Shown here one piece after another: positions 26,643 to 34,622 of a DNA stretch of 64,000 nucleotides. Within the stretch, counting starts at the first letter, position 1; every line of letters starts with the position of its first letter. Under the pieces are notes generated by a model that made no database searches, was not told the origin of the DNA, and saw only the letters and a list, made by a program, of their open reading frames with translations. The stretch covers positions 3,063 to 67,062 of the forward strand of contig DAITPJ010000002.1 in NCBI GenBank assembly GCA_036833635.1, read 5' to 3'. The DNA is from Terrimesophilobacter sp036833635 (GTDB lineage Bacteria; Actinomycetota; Actinomycetes; Actinomycetales; Microbacteriaceae). The translations under genes were made by a program, and so were the position numbers.

Positions 26643-27185
26643 AACCTGCTGTGGCGTACCATCCTGCACTTCCTGCGTCCCGTGCGTTCGGTATCCGGGC
26701 CGTTCGAGGTCGTCGTGAGCCGATTCAGGGTGCTTCCGACCGATCTCGACGTCAACGGGCACATGAACAACGGGCGATATCTATCGATCTCCGATGTCGG
26801 TCGGTTCGAACTGCTGCGCGCAGCGGGGATCTGGCGACCGATGCGCCGCCGGGGCTGGTACCCGGTCGTCGCGAGCTCGACCATCACGTTCCGCAAGTCG
26901 CTCAGGCCGTGGCAGCGGTTCGAGGTCGAGAGCCGATTCCTGGGCGTCGACGGGCGCGACGTCTACCTTGAGCAGCGGTTCGTGGTGGATGGCGAGATCT
27001 ACGCGAGGCTCTATCTGCGCGGCCGGTTCCTGCAGGATGGCGGCGGGCACGTGCCGATGGACGAGCTCGTCGGGCTGCTCGGCGATGCACCGGTTGACGT
27101 GCGCGTTCCCGCCTGGCTCATCGCCTGGGGCTCGGATGTCAGCCTTCCTTCGACGAAGTCTCCCGCCCCGAGCGAGTGGAACTGA
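26640..27185 (+). CDS. Acyl-CoA thioesterase-like protein (4HBT hotdog fold)
   Basis: 181 residues. Central hotdog signature DLDVNGHMNNGRYLSISDVGRFEL, the THEM6/4HBT_2 pattern, with an Asp-rich active-site strand and no membrane segment. It probably hydrolyses acyl-CoA thioesters; chain length unknown. The start is GTG 26640, supported by the leaderless -10 box. Its last 47 bases overlap the 3' end of the converging MarR gene, a fairly long antisense overlap. Confidence 0.72.
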   Translation: MNLLWRTILHFLRPVRSVSGPFEVVVSRFRVLPTDLDVNGHMNNGRYLSISDVGRFELLRAAGIWRPMRRRGWYPVVASSTITFRKSLRPWQRFEVESRFLGVDGRDVYLEQRFVVDGEIYARLYLRGRFLQDGGGHVPMDELVGLLGDAPVDVRVPAWLIAWGSDVSLPSTKSPAPSEWN

Positions 27186-27630
27186 TCGCCTGCAGCACGC
27201 GGTCGGAGGCGCCGCCCAGCCCGTCGAGTTCGTCGTCCGTCAGCACGTCGAAGAAGAGCCTGCGGATGGCCGCCGTGTGCTCGCGCATGGCTCCGAGCAC
27301 GGCCCTCCGGCCATCCGTCGTGAGGCCGATCCACGTGCCGCGAAGGTCGTCCTCGCACTCCGTGCGCTCGACGAGGCCTCTCGACTCCATTCGGGTGACC
27401 TGGTGCGAGATGCGGCTCTTCTCCCAGGCGATGCGCTCAGCGAGATCGCGACTGCGCAGTCGGCGGTCCGGCGATTCGAAGAGCGCAAGCAGGATCTCGT
27501 AGTCGGGGGCGGAGATTCCGGCGTCCCGCTGGAGCTGGTCCTCGAGGGCGCGATCCAGTTGCCGTCGCATGGCGTAGAACTTCCGCCAGACGGCCCATTC
27601 CTGTTCACTGACCTCGGAAACTTCGGACAT
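27139..27630 (-). CDS. MarR-family regulator
   Basis: 163 residues. Winged helix with ISAPDYEILLALFESPDRRLRS, recognition region EKSRISHQVTRMESRGLV and wing ECEDDLRGTWIGLT. It is divergent from an NADPH-dependent FMN reductase gene with two small inverted repeats between, so it probably represses that gene in response to quinones or oxidants (MhqR-like), which is inference. The C-terminal codons overlap the thioesterase gene. Confidence 0.82.
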   Translation of the reverse strand: MSEVSEVSEQEWAVWRKFYAMRRQLDRALEDQLQRDAGISAPDYEILLALFESPDRRLRSRDLAERIAWEKSRISHQVTRMESRGLVERTECEDDLRGTWIGLTTDGRRAVLGAMREHTAAIRRLFFDVLTDDELDGLGGASDRVLQAISSTRSGRETSSKEG

Positions 27631-27651
27631 CCTGAGACATTCTACCCAGAT

Positions 27652-27693
27652 GTTGACAGATCAACTAATTGTGATTTATGGTGATGTGTCACC
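27652..27693. promoter_or_regulatory. Candidate MarR operators between marR and the FMN reductase
   Basis: Two inverted repeats occur in an AT-rich stretch between the divergent genes: GTTGA-N4-TCAAC at 27652-27665 and GGTGA-N4-TCACC at 27680-27693. The position and symmetry fit a MarR dimer site. Confidence 0.5.
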
Positions 27694-27730
27694 AAAACTA
27701 CCGTGACAGGGACTTCAGGAGGAAACCGCA

Positions 27731-28312
27731 GTGTCAGAGCTCAGGATCGGAATCATCGTCGGCACCACTCGCCCTGGCCGCGCCAGCCGCGGCGTCGCAG
27801 AGTGGGTCAAGGAGCATGCCAAGGCCGAGGGCGTCGAGTTCGAGCTCGTCGACATCGCCGACCACAGCCTCCCCGTGCTCAACGAGCCCTACCCGGCCTC
27901 CATGCAGCAGTACCAGCACGAGCACACCAGGAAGTGGGCCGCCAGGATCGACGAGTTCGACGGCTACATCTTCGTCACGGGAGAGTACAACCACACCATC
28001 CCGGCCGCGCTCACGAACGCCATCGCCTATGCGAGCCACGAGTGGCACAACAAGGCCGCCGGCATCGTGAGCTACGGGAGCATGGGCGGCGTGCGCGCCA
28101 ATGAGCACCTGCGCCAGGTTCTCGCCGAGCTCGAGATCGCCGACGTGCGCCAGAACGTCATGCTCTCCCTCTTCACCGACTGGGAGAACTTCACGACCTT
28201 CGCTCCGGCCGAGATGCACCTCGCCGAACTTCAGAAGCAGGTCGAGCAGGTCGTGGCCTGGGCGGGCGCCCTCAAGCCCCTGCGCGCCGAGGACGAGGCG
28301 ATCGCAGCCTGA
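27731..28312 (+). CDS. NADPH-dependent FMN reductase / quinone reductase
   Basis: 193-residue flavodoxin-fold protein. FMN phosphate loop GTTRPGRAS near the N-terminus and the family motif TGEYNHTIPAALTNAIAY; MGGVRANEHLRQVL follows. It reduces FMN or quinones with NADPH. GTG 27731 has AGGAGG eight bases upstream. It is divergent from, and likely controlled by, the MarR protein. A second protein of the same family is at 32242. Confidence 0.85.
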   Translation: MSELRIGIIVGTTRPGRASRGVAEWVKEHAKAEGVEFELVDIADHSLPVLNEPYPASMQQYQHEHTRKWAARIDEFDGYIFVTGEYNHTIPAALTNAIAYASHEWHNKAAGIVSYGSMGGVRANEHLRQVLAELEIADVRQNVMLSLFTDWENFTTFAPAEMHLAELQKQVEQVVAWAGALKPLRAEDEAIAA

Positions 28313-28753
28313 CTACTGCTCGTAGTTGCGGTGGATGAGCTTCGACAGCACGATCGCCGAGCGGGTGTGGTCGACGTTCGGCGCGATCCGCACCCGCTCG
28401 AGGGCGACCTCGAGGCTCGCGATGTCGCGTGAGCGCATGTGCACGATGGCGTCGGCGCTGCCCGTGACGGTTCCGGCGTCGACGACCTCTGGCACGGCGG
28501 CGAGGATGCGGCGCAGGTCCTCAGGCGCGACCGTCCCGCGGCAGAACAGCTCGACATACGCCTCCGTCGCGAGGCCGTCGACGTTCGGGTCCACCTGGAT
28601 CGTGAAGCCGCGAATGACCTTGTCGGCGACGAGCCGATCCACGCGGCGCTTCACGGCGGATGCCGACAGGCCGATGACTTCGCCGATGTCGCCGTACCCC
28701 GCGCGGGCGTTCTGGCGGAGAAGGTCGATGATGCCGTAGTCGAGGCTGTCCAT
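28313..28753 (-). CDS. Lrp/AsnC-family regulator
   Basis: 146 residues. Helix-turn-helix DSLDYGIIDLLRQNARAG ... IGLSASAVKRRVDRL, then an alpha-beta RAM domain typical of amino-acid sensing. ATG 28751-28753 is chosen because AsnC proteins begin just before the D-x-x-D/I-I-x-L helix; an upstream start at 28804 is possible. It is divergent from a dimethylargininase-like gene, its probable target. The stop touches the end of the converging FMN reductase gene. Confidence 0.85.
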   Translation of the reverse strand: MDSLDYGIIDLLRQNARAGYGDIGEVIGLSASAVKRRVDRLVADKVIRGFTIQVDPNVDGLATEAYVELFCRGTVAPEDLRRILAAVPEVVDAGTVTGSADAIVHMRSRDIASLEVALERVRIAPNVDHTRSAIVLSKLIHRNYEQ

Positions 28754-28918
28754 GTCGACACTGTACGGCGAATCCTTGTGCAGAGGCGAGTCACCACGCA
28801 GCATCGATGCGCTCTTTGCGCAGAAGTGTCAGAAACGTACGTGACACACTGGAAATGGCGTCCCGTTTCCGGGGCTCGAGTGAGCGACAGTGTCCGCCGA
28901 TACCCTTCGGAGGCCCTC

Positions 28919-29782
28919 ATGAGTGACACGCTCGTCGACAACCAGAAATCCGTGCCGGAGCGGCACGCATCCCGCCGCACGATCCTCATGTGCCGGCCCG
29001 AGTACTTCACGGTGAGCTACCGGATCAACCCGTGGATGCATCCGGAGACCCCCACCGACACCGCGCTCGCCGTCTCCCAGTGGGAGACACTCTATGAGAC
29101 CTACCGCAGCCTCGGCTTCGACGTGCAGCTCATCGACCCGATCGAGGGGCTGCCCGACATGGTGTACGCCGCGAACGGCGGCTTCGTGCTCGACAACATC
29201 GCGTACGGCGCGAGCTTCACCTTCCCGCAGCGCCAGCCGGAGGGGCCGGCCTACATGGACTGGTTCCGCGAGCACGGCTTCGACGTGCACGTGCCCAGGG
29301 AGGTCAACGAGGGCGAGGGCGACTTCCTGCTCGTGGGCGACGTCATCCTCGCCGGAACCGGGTTCCGCAGCGACTCTGACAGCCACCACGAGGTCGCCGA
29401 GATCTTCGGGCGCGACGTCATCACGCTCGAACTCGTGAACCCGAGCTTCTACCACCTCGACACGGCGATCGCCGTACTCGACCCGGTTCCAGGGCCTGAC
29501 GGGAAATCGAACATCGCCTACCTGCCGTCGGCCTTCAACGAGGACGGGCTTGCGATTCTGCGCAAGCGTTACCCGGATGCCATCCTCGTCACGGAGGAGG
29601 ATGCGTCGGTCCTCGGCCTCAACTCCTACTCCGACGGCTACAACATCGTGATCGCCTCCCGGGCGAAGGACTTCGAGCGGCAGCTGCGCGAGCGCGGCTA
29701 CAATCCAATCGGTGTCGACCTCTCCGAGCTCCTGCTCGGCGGCGGCGGCGTCAAGTGCTGCACTCTCGAACTGCGCCGCTGA
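28919..29782 (+). CDS. Dimethylarginine dimethylaminohydrolase / arginine-modifying amidinotransferase family
   Basis: 287 residues with the pentein fold. Motifs: MCRPEYFTVSYRINPWM, MVYAANGGFVLD (substrate Asp/Asn), EGEGDFLL, PSFYHLDTA with the catalytic His and GGGGVKCCTLEL with the catalytic Cys near the C-terminus. Members hydrolyse methylarginine or arginine to citrulline, or act with ornithine aminotransferase. Only the fold and catalytic residues can be stated with confidence. ATG 28919 has CGGAGG six bases upstream; a longer in-frame extension runs through the AsnC gene and was discarded. Confidence 0.82.
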   Translation: MSDTLVDNQKSVPERHASRRTILMCRPEYFTVSYRINPWMHPETPTDTALAVSQWETLYETYRSLGFDVQLIDPIEGLPDMVYAANGGFVLDNIAYGASFTFPQRQPEGPAYMDWFREHGFDVHVPREVNEGEGDFLLVGDVILAGTGFRSDSDSHHEVAEIFGRDVITLELVNPSFYHLDTAIAVLDPVPGPDGKSNIAYLPSAFNEDGLAILRKRYPDAILVTEEDASVLGLNSYSDGYNIVIASRAKDFERQLRERGYNPIGVDLSELLLGGGGVKCCTLELRR

Positions 29783-29796
29783 CCGACCCAAGGGGT

Positions 29797-29811
29797 TAGC
29801 GTGGTGGCATG
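29797..29811 (+). promoter_or_regulatory. Leaderless -10 box of the AidB-like gene
   Basis: TAGCGT at 29797-29802, six bases, ATG 29809. Confidence 0.5.
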
Positions 29812-31413
29812 CCCACCCACGAGGTGACGAACCAGGCGCCGCCCCGCGTCGACGTGGATGAATTCGGCCTCAACCGGCCCCTTGTCGAGGGTGTCGCCCG
29901 CTTCGATGGCGCCTTCGCGCTCGGTGAGTTGCGCGAGATCGGCCGCGAGGTCGGCAGCGCCGCGTTCCAGCTCGACGCGGAGCGCGCGAACACGCGGGTG
30001 CCCGTGCTGCGCACGCACGACCGGTACGGGCACCGGATCGACGAGGTCGAGTACGACGAGTCGTACCATCGCGTCATTTCAGCCGCCGTCGCGCGCGGTG
30101 CGCACACGAGCGCGTGGGCGCATCCGCAACCGGGGGCCAACGTCGCAAGGGCCGCTGCCTTCATGCTCTTCGCGCAGATCGAGCCGGGGCATGCCTGCCC
30201 TGTATCGATGACCCACGCGGTCGTGCCCGCCCTCGCCGTATCGCCCGCGCTCTCGGCAAGCTGGCTGCCGCGCATCCTGAGCACCTCGTACGACGGGGCG
30301 CTTGCTGCCGACAAGCCCTCCGCGCTCTTCGGCATGGCGATGACGGAGAAGCAGGGCGGGTCGGATGTGCGGGCCAACACGACGAGCGCGGTGGACGCGG
30401 GCGATGGCAGCTATCTGCTCACCGGCCACAAGTGGTTCTGCAGCGCGCCGATGTCGGATGCCTTCCTCGTGCTCGCGCAGACCGCGGCGGGACTCAGTTG
30501 CTTCCTGCTGCCGCGGGTCCTTGACGACGGTACGCGCAACCCGTTCGCCATCCAGCGGCTCAAGGACAAGCTCGGGAACCGCTCGAACGCATCCTGCGAG
30601 GTCGAGTTCGACGGGACCCGCGCCTACCTTCTGGGCGAGGAGGGAAGGGGCGTCGCGACGATCATCGAGATGGTCGCCCGCACTCGCCTCGACTGCGTGC
30701 TCGGCACCGCGGCGGGGATGCGCCAGTCGGTGGCGGAGGCGCTCTGGCTCGTTCGTCATCGTTCCGCCTTCGGCGCGAAACTCATCGACCAGCCGGCCAT
30801 GGCGGCGGTCGTCGCCGACCTCGCCCTCGAGTCGGAGGCGGCGACGGTCACTGGTCTGCGCCTCGCCCGGGCGCACGACGACGACGCGGATGACGCCGAG
30901 CGCGCGTTCCGCAGGCTCGCGACGGCAGTCGCGAAGTACTGGATCTGCAAACGCGGCCCGGAGCATGCCTATGAGGCGATGGAGTGCCTGGGCGGTAACG
31001 GTTACATCGAGCAGTTCCCCCTCGCTCGCCGGTACCGGGAGCAGCCGGTCATGGCGATCTGGGAGGGCTCCGGCAACGTCATCGCGCTCGACGTGCTGCG
31101 CGCGATCACCCGCGAGCCGGACACCGTCGACGCGTTCCTCGCCGAGGTCGCGCTCGCCGAAGGCGCGCATCCGGTGTTCGACGCCCAGCTCGCTCGCATC
31201 CGTGCGCTTCTGGTATCACCTCCGGATGCCGCCGGCGCACGCCAGCTGGTCGAGCAGCTCGCGCTCACGCTGCAGGCGTCGCTGCTCCTGCGATTCTCAC
31301 CTGCGTCCGTCGCCGAGGCCTTCGTCGGGGCACGCTTGGGCGAGGACCGCGGCCGACTGTATGGTGCGCTGCCGGGAGGTACGGACATCCGGGCGATTCT
31401 CGACCGGCACTAA
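29809..31413 (+). CDS. Acyl-CoA dehydrogenase-family flavoprotein, AidB-like
   Basis: 534 residues, longer than ordinary acyl-CoA dehydrogenases (~380). It fits the AidB branch: an N-terminal extension (NRPLVEGVARFDGAF), MTEKQGGSDVRANTT as the flavin-binding motif, GHKWFCSAPMSDAFLVLA, and MECLGGNGYIEQ in the C-terminal helical domain, followed by ~100 extra residues. E. coli AidB binds DNA and is linked to alkylation defence; the true substrate is unsettled. No ada or alkB gene is nearby. Confidence 0.82.
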   Translation: MPTHEVTNQAPPRVDVDEFGLNRPLVEGVARFDGAFALGELREIGREVGSAAFQLDAERANTRVPVLRTHDRYGHRIDEVEYDESYHRVISAAVARGAHTSAWAHPQPGANVARAAAFMLFAQIEPGHACPVSMTHAVVPALAVSPALSASWLPRILSTSYDGALAADKPSALFGMAMTEKQGGSDVRANTTSAVDAGDGSYLLTGHKWFCSAPMSDAFLVLAQTAAGLSCFLLPRVLDDGTRNPFAIQRLKDKLGNRSNASCEVEFDGTRAYLLGEEGRGVATIIEMVARTRLDCVLGTAAGMRQSVAEALWLVRHRSAFGAKLIDQPAMAAVVADLALESEAATVTGLRLARAHDDDADDAERAFRRLATAVAKYWICKRGPEHAYEAMECLGGNGYIEQFPLARRYREQPVMAIWEGSGNVIALDVLRAITREPDTVDAFLAEVALAEGAHPVFDAQLARIRALLVSPPDAAGARQLVEQLALTLQASLLLRFSPASVAEAFVGARLGEDRGRLYGALPGGTDIRAILDRH

Positions 31414-31450
31414 CCGCGTGCCTAGGGCACTGCGCGTCCTCGGGCCGGAC

Positions 31451-31483
31451 CATGGTACTGCATTGGTACCGAGTGGTACCATG
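31451..31483. promoter_or_regulatory. Probable vapBC autoregulatory operator
   Basis: CATGGTAC at 31451-31458 is the reverse complement of 31476-31483, and a central GGTACC lies at 31465-31470. Three GGTAC cores are thus spaced about one helical turn apart, just before the antitoxin ATG at 31489. The layout suits cooperative binding by a ribbon-helix-helix antitoxin. Confidence 0.6.
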
Positions 31484-31488
31484 ATCTC

Positions 31489-31764
31489 ATGGCTACCAAC
31501 CTGAGACTCCGGCCCGAACTGGAAACCGCGTTGCGCGACGAGTCCGCGCGCACGGGGCGCTCGCAGCAAGAACTCATCCGGGAAGCGATCGAGCGCTACC
31601 TCGGCGCGCGCGAGGCCGGACCGATACCAGGTTCGCTCGAGGATCTAATCGCGCGTGGGGTCCTGATTCCCGCACGTGTCCCGTACCGCCGACCGCATCG
31701 TCGCATCGCCTTGCCGTCGGGCGTGACGTCGCTCGACCTCCTGGATCGAGAGGACCGCATCTAG
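31489..31764 (+). CDS. vapB: Antitoxin of a VapBC pair (ribbon-helix-helix)
   Basis: 91 residues. The N-terminal RLRPELETALRDESARTGRS ... ELIREAIERYL matches the CopG/MetJ-type ribbon-helix-helix fold. The C-terminal half is basic and likely wraps the toxin. The stop shares one base with the toxin start at 31764. Local sequence is a little less GC-biased than the neighbouring genes, in keeping with mobility of toxin-antitoxin pairs (an impression; composition was not computed). Confidence 0.75.
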   Translation: MATNLRLRPELETALRDESARTGRSQQELIREAIERYLGAREAGPIPGSLEDLIARGVLIPARVPYRRPHRRIALPSGVTSLDLLDREDRI

Positions 31765-32192
31765 TGCGGGTCTACTTCGATAGCAGCGCGTTGCTGAAGC
31801 GCACGCTAGAGGAGGCAGAGTCGGATGCACTCGAGAGCGAAGCCCAGCGCCTCGTCAACGATGGCTCATCGTTGCTCTCGTCATCGCTGGCCTGGGTGGA
31901 GGTGTCGAGAAGCCTTCGGGCACGGCTTGATGTTGAGTCGCCAGGAGTCATTGCCGAACTGATTGATGCGACACTGGCCGATATCGTGGCGAGTCCGATC
32001 TCGTCCGAGGTGATTGACATCGCCCGTCGCCTTGGTCCCTCGACCATCCGCAGCTTGGACGCGATCCACCTCGCGACCGCGATCCTCGTGAGCGCCGACC
32101 TGGTCTGCGCCTATGACCAGCGGCTGCTGACGGCCGCGAGTGAACTCGGGTTCCGCACGATCTCGCCCGGCACTCTCAGCCCCACGCCGTAA
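31764..32192 (+). CDS. vapC: PIN-domain ribonuclease toxin VapC
   Basis: 142 residues. PIN fold with the acidic metal-binding residues visible in FDSSALLKR, SSLAWVEVSRSL, RSLDAIHLATA and CAYDQRLL. VapC toxins cut RNA, often initiator tRNA or rRNA; the target here is unknown. GTG start overlapping the vapB stop by one base. Probably inactive while bound to VapB. Confidence 0.82.
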   Translation: MRVYFDSSALLKRTLEEAESDALESEAQRLVNDGSSLLSSSLAWVEVSRSLRARLDVESPGVIAELIDATLADIVASPISSEVIDIARRLGPSTIRSLDAIHLATAILVSADLVCAYDQRLLTAASELGFRTISPGTLSPTP

Positions 32193-32241
32193 CATGATCG
32201 TTCCGGCCGGGTGCCGTCGCCGGGGAACGAGGTAGTGAGCC

Positions 32242-32841
32242 ATGGCCGCCATCATCGAGCACGAGCCGCCGTACATCGTGGGCTACCTCGTCGGAAGTCT
32301 CGCAGCAGCATCCATCAACCGGCGCCTGTCGACGGCCCTCATCCGGCTCGCGCCTCCCGAGCTCGACTTCGTCGAGATCCCCATCCGCGACCTGCCGCTC
32401 TACAGCTATGACTATGACGACGACTATCCGCAGGCGGCGCTCGACTTCAAGGCCGCGCTCGCTGCGACGGATGCCGTGCTCTTCGTGACGCCGGAGTACA
32501 ACAGGTCCATTCCAGGGGCGCTCAAGAACGCGATCGACTGGGGCAGCCGTCCGAAGGGCACGAACTCGTTCGCGCACAAGCCCTCGGCCGTGATCGGGGC
32601 CTCGACCGGTGCCATCGGCACGGCCGTCGCCCAGCAGCAGCTGCGAAGTGTCCTGAGCTTCTGCAACTCGCCCCAAATGGGAGCTCCCGAGGCATACATC
32701 CGGATGACGCCGGGGCTCGTGACCGACGACGGCGACGTTACGAACGAGGGTACGCGTGACTTCCTCGCCCACTACATGGACGAGTTCCGCATCTTCATCG
32801 AGCGCGTGCTGACGGTCGTGCCGAAGAACGCGTCTACTTGA
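32242..32841 (+). CDS. NADPH-dependent FMN reductase family protein
   Basis: 199 residues. Flavodoxin-like: an N-terminal VGSLAAASINRRLSTALI phosphate loop, TPEYNRSIPGALKNAIDWG motif and GASTGAIGTAVAQQQLR. Likely an FMN, quinone or chromate reductase. The start ATG 32242 follows GAACGAGG. Its last eight bases overlap the 3' end of the converging permease gene. It is not an operon member of either neighbour. Confidence 0.83.
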   Translation: MAAIIEHEPPYIVGYLVGSLAAASINRRLSTALIRLAPPELDFVEIPIRDLPLYSYDYDDDYPQAALDFKAALAATDAVLFVTPEYNRSIPGALKNAIDWGSRPKGTNSFAHKPSAVIGASTGAIGTAVAQQQLRSVLSFCNSPQMGAPEAYIRMTPGLVTDDGDVTNEGTRDFLAHYMDEFRIFIERVLTVVPKNAST

Positions 32842-33685
32842 GGCTCCCGGCGGTGATCCCCTCGACGATCTGCTTGTTGAAGACGATGTAGATCGCGATC
32901 ATCGGCAGGGTGATGATCGACAGCGCGGAGAACAGCAGCCCGTAGTCGGTCACGTACCGGCTCGAGAAGGCGAGCAGGCCGGTGGGGATCGTCTTGAGCG
33001 AGTCGTCCTGAATGTAGAGCAGGGCGAGCAGGAACTCGTTCCAGCAGGCCAGCGCCGAGAAGATCGCGACCGTCGCGAGGCCCGGCTTGAGGAGTGGAAG
33101 CACGATTCCCCAGAACACCCGGATGTCGCCCGCACCGTCGATCTTCGCCGCCTCGAACAGCTCGGAGGGCAGGGCGTCGAGATACACCTTGAGCAGGTAC
33201 ACCGCGAGCGGCAGACCCATGGCGGTGTACGGGATGATGAGCGCCCAGCGGGTGTCGGTGATCGCGAGGTCGGTGAACATCGTCGACTGGGCGATGAAGT
33301 ACGACTGCAGGGGAAGCAGGAGTCCGAGCGCGAGCGCTCCCATGAGCGCTTGGCGTCCCGGGAAGCGGTAGCGGCTGAACGCGAAGGCCGCGCCCGACCC
33401 GAGAACGAGGATCGCGAACACGGAGACGCCCGTCACGATGAAACTGTTGAGAGCGTACTGGCCAATGTGGCCGACATCCCAGGCCCGCGCCCATTGGCCG
33501 AGGTCGATGCTCGTCGGGAGGGCGAAGGGTGTCGCGAAAATCGACGAATTCGACTTGAAGCTCGAAGCGACCATCCACACCATCGGGAAGAAGAACACAA
33601 TGGCGATAATCACGAGGCCGATCGAGAGCAGGATGCCGGGCATCCGTTGGGCACGCGCACGGGTCGTGGATGTCGTGGTCGTCAT
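32834..33685 (-). CDS. Carbohydrate ABC transporter permease (MalG type)
   Basis: 283 residues, about six membrane helices. The permease-ATPase coupling motif is visible as ELFEAAKIDGAGDIRVFWGIVLP. It is the second permease of the transporter encoded with the lipoprotein at 34623. Start ATG 33683-33685, overlapping the partner gene stop by four bases. No ATPase gene is in this operon, as is common in actinobacteria where a shared MsiK-type ATPase serves several importers. Confidence 0.88.
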   Translation of the reverse strand: MTTTTSTTRARAQRMPGILLSIGLVIIAIVFFFPMVWMVASSFKSNSSIFATPFALPTSIDLGQWARAWDVGHIGQYALNSFIVTGVSVFAILVLGSGAAFAFSRYRFPGRQALMGALALGLLLPLQSYFIAQSTMFTDLAITDTRWALIIPYTAMGLPLAVYLLKVYLDALPSELFEAAKIDGAGDIRVFWGIVLPLLKPGLATVAIFSALACWNEFLLALLYIQDDSLKTIPTGLLAFSSRYVTDYGLLFSALSIITLPMIAIYIVFNKQIVEGITAGSLK

Positions 33686-34563
33686 GGACGTTCCCCCTCC
33701 GCCTTCGCGCGGTTGAATCGCGCGAACAGGAGGCCGACGATCACGACGATCGCCGTGAGGAGCACGGCCATGGCCGAGCCGTATCCTACGTTGCCGAAAC
33801 TGAACACGGACTTCACGAGGTAGGTGGTCGGAATCTCGGTGACACCGTATGGGCCCCCGTTCGTCATGACATAGAACAGGTCGAAGCCCTGGAACCCTCC
33901 CGTGACGCACAGCAGCACGGAGACCGTCACGGCGTTCCGGATCATGGGCACCTTCACTCGCCGGAAGATCTGCCATTCGCCCGCGCCGTCGAGTCTCGCG
34001 GCCTCGACGATCTCGCTCGGCACCTGGTTGAACGCGGCGTAGAAGATCGTCATGTAGAAGCCCGCATAGACCCACCCCGAGACGACGCAGATCGCCAGGA
34101 GCGCGGTGCTCGTGTCGCCGAGCCAGACCTTCTGCAGGCTCTCGAGCCCTATCGTCTCGAGCGCGGCGTTGAGCAGCCCGAAGTCCGCGTTGTAGACGAA
34201 CTTCCACAGCACGGCGACGACGACCATCGGCAGCATCACGGGCGTGAAAATCGCCACCCTGAACCACAGCGAGCCGCGCCTCATCGCGCTCACGAGTCCG
34301 GCAAGGCACAGCCCGACCACGACTTCGAGCACGAGCGTCGCGCCGATGTAGATGAGGACGTGGGCGAAGGAGTCGCGGAAGATCGCATCCTGGGCGGCCT
34401 TGATGTAGTTGTCGACGCCGACGAAGTCCATCGGCCCGTACCCGTTCCAGGCAGTGAAGCTGTAGAAGACCGTCATCGCGACCGGCCACAGGATTGCGAA
34501 GCCGAACACGAGGAGCGCCGGGCCCAGGAACAGGTACGGCGTCGCAGTGCGCGTCGACTTCAC
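33682..34563 (-). CDS. Carbohydrate ABC transporter permease (MalF/UgpA type)
   Basis: 293 residues, six helices, coupling motif EIVEAARLDGAGEWQIFRRVKVP. The GTG at 34561-34563 is chosen because a GAAAGG ribosome site precedes it; an extension to 34626 would run through a strong hairpin. It works with the MalG-type partner and the upstream lipoprotein. Likely substrate: N-acetylglucosamine or a GlcNAc-containing glycan, inferred from the operon. Confidence 0.87.
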   Translation of the reverse strand: MKSTRTATPYLFLGPALLVFGFAILWPVAMTVFYSFTAWNGYGPMDFVGVDNYIKAAQDAIFRDSFAHVLIYIGATLVLEVVVGLCLAGLVSAMRRGSLWFRVAIFTPVMLPMVVVAVLWKFVYNADFGLLNAALETIGLESLQKVWLGDTSTALLAICVVSGWVYAGFYMTIFYAAFNQVPSEIVEAARLDGAGEWQIFRRVKVPMIRNAVTVSVLLCVTGGFQGFDLFYVMTNGGPYGVTEIPTTYLVKSVFSFGNVGYGSAMAVLLTAIVVIVGLLFARFNRAKAEGERP

Positions 34564-34582
34564 GGTGCTGCCTTTCGGAGAA

Positions 34583-34617
34583 CCGGCTCGCCCGCGTTCG
34601 GGCCGCGGGCGAGCCGG
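34583..34617. terminator. Intercistronic hairpin between binding protein and permease genes
   Basis: CCGGCTCGCCCGCG at 34583-34596 pairs perfectly with 34604-34617 (14 bp, 7-base loop), starting six bases after the binding-protein stop on the minus strand. No T-run follows. Probably a partial terminator or 3' mRNA-stabilising structure that keeps binding-protein mRNA more abundant than permease mRNA. Confidence 0.7.
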
Positions 34618-34622
34618 AAGCG

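Noticed and set aside
31489..32192. Genomic island or prophage around vapBC
   Set aside because: Only the toxin-antitoxin pair is present; no integrase, att-like repeats or phage genes were seen.
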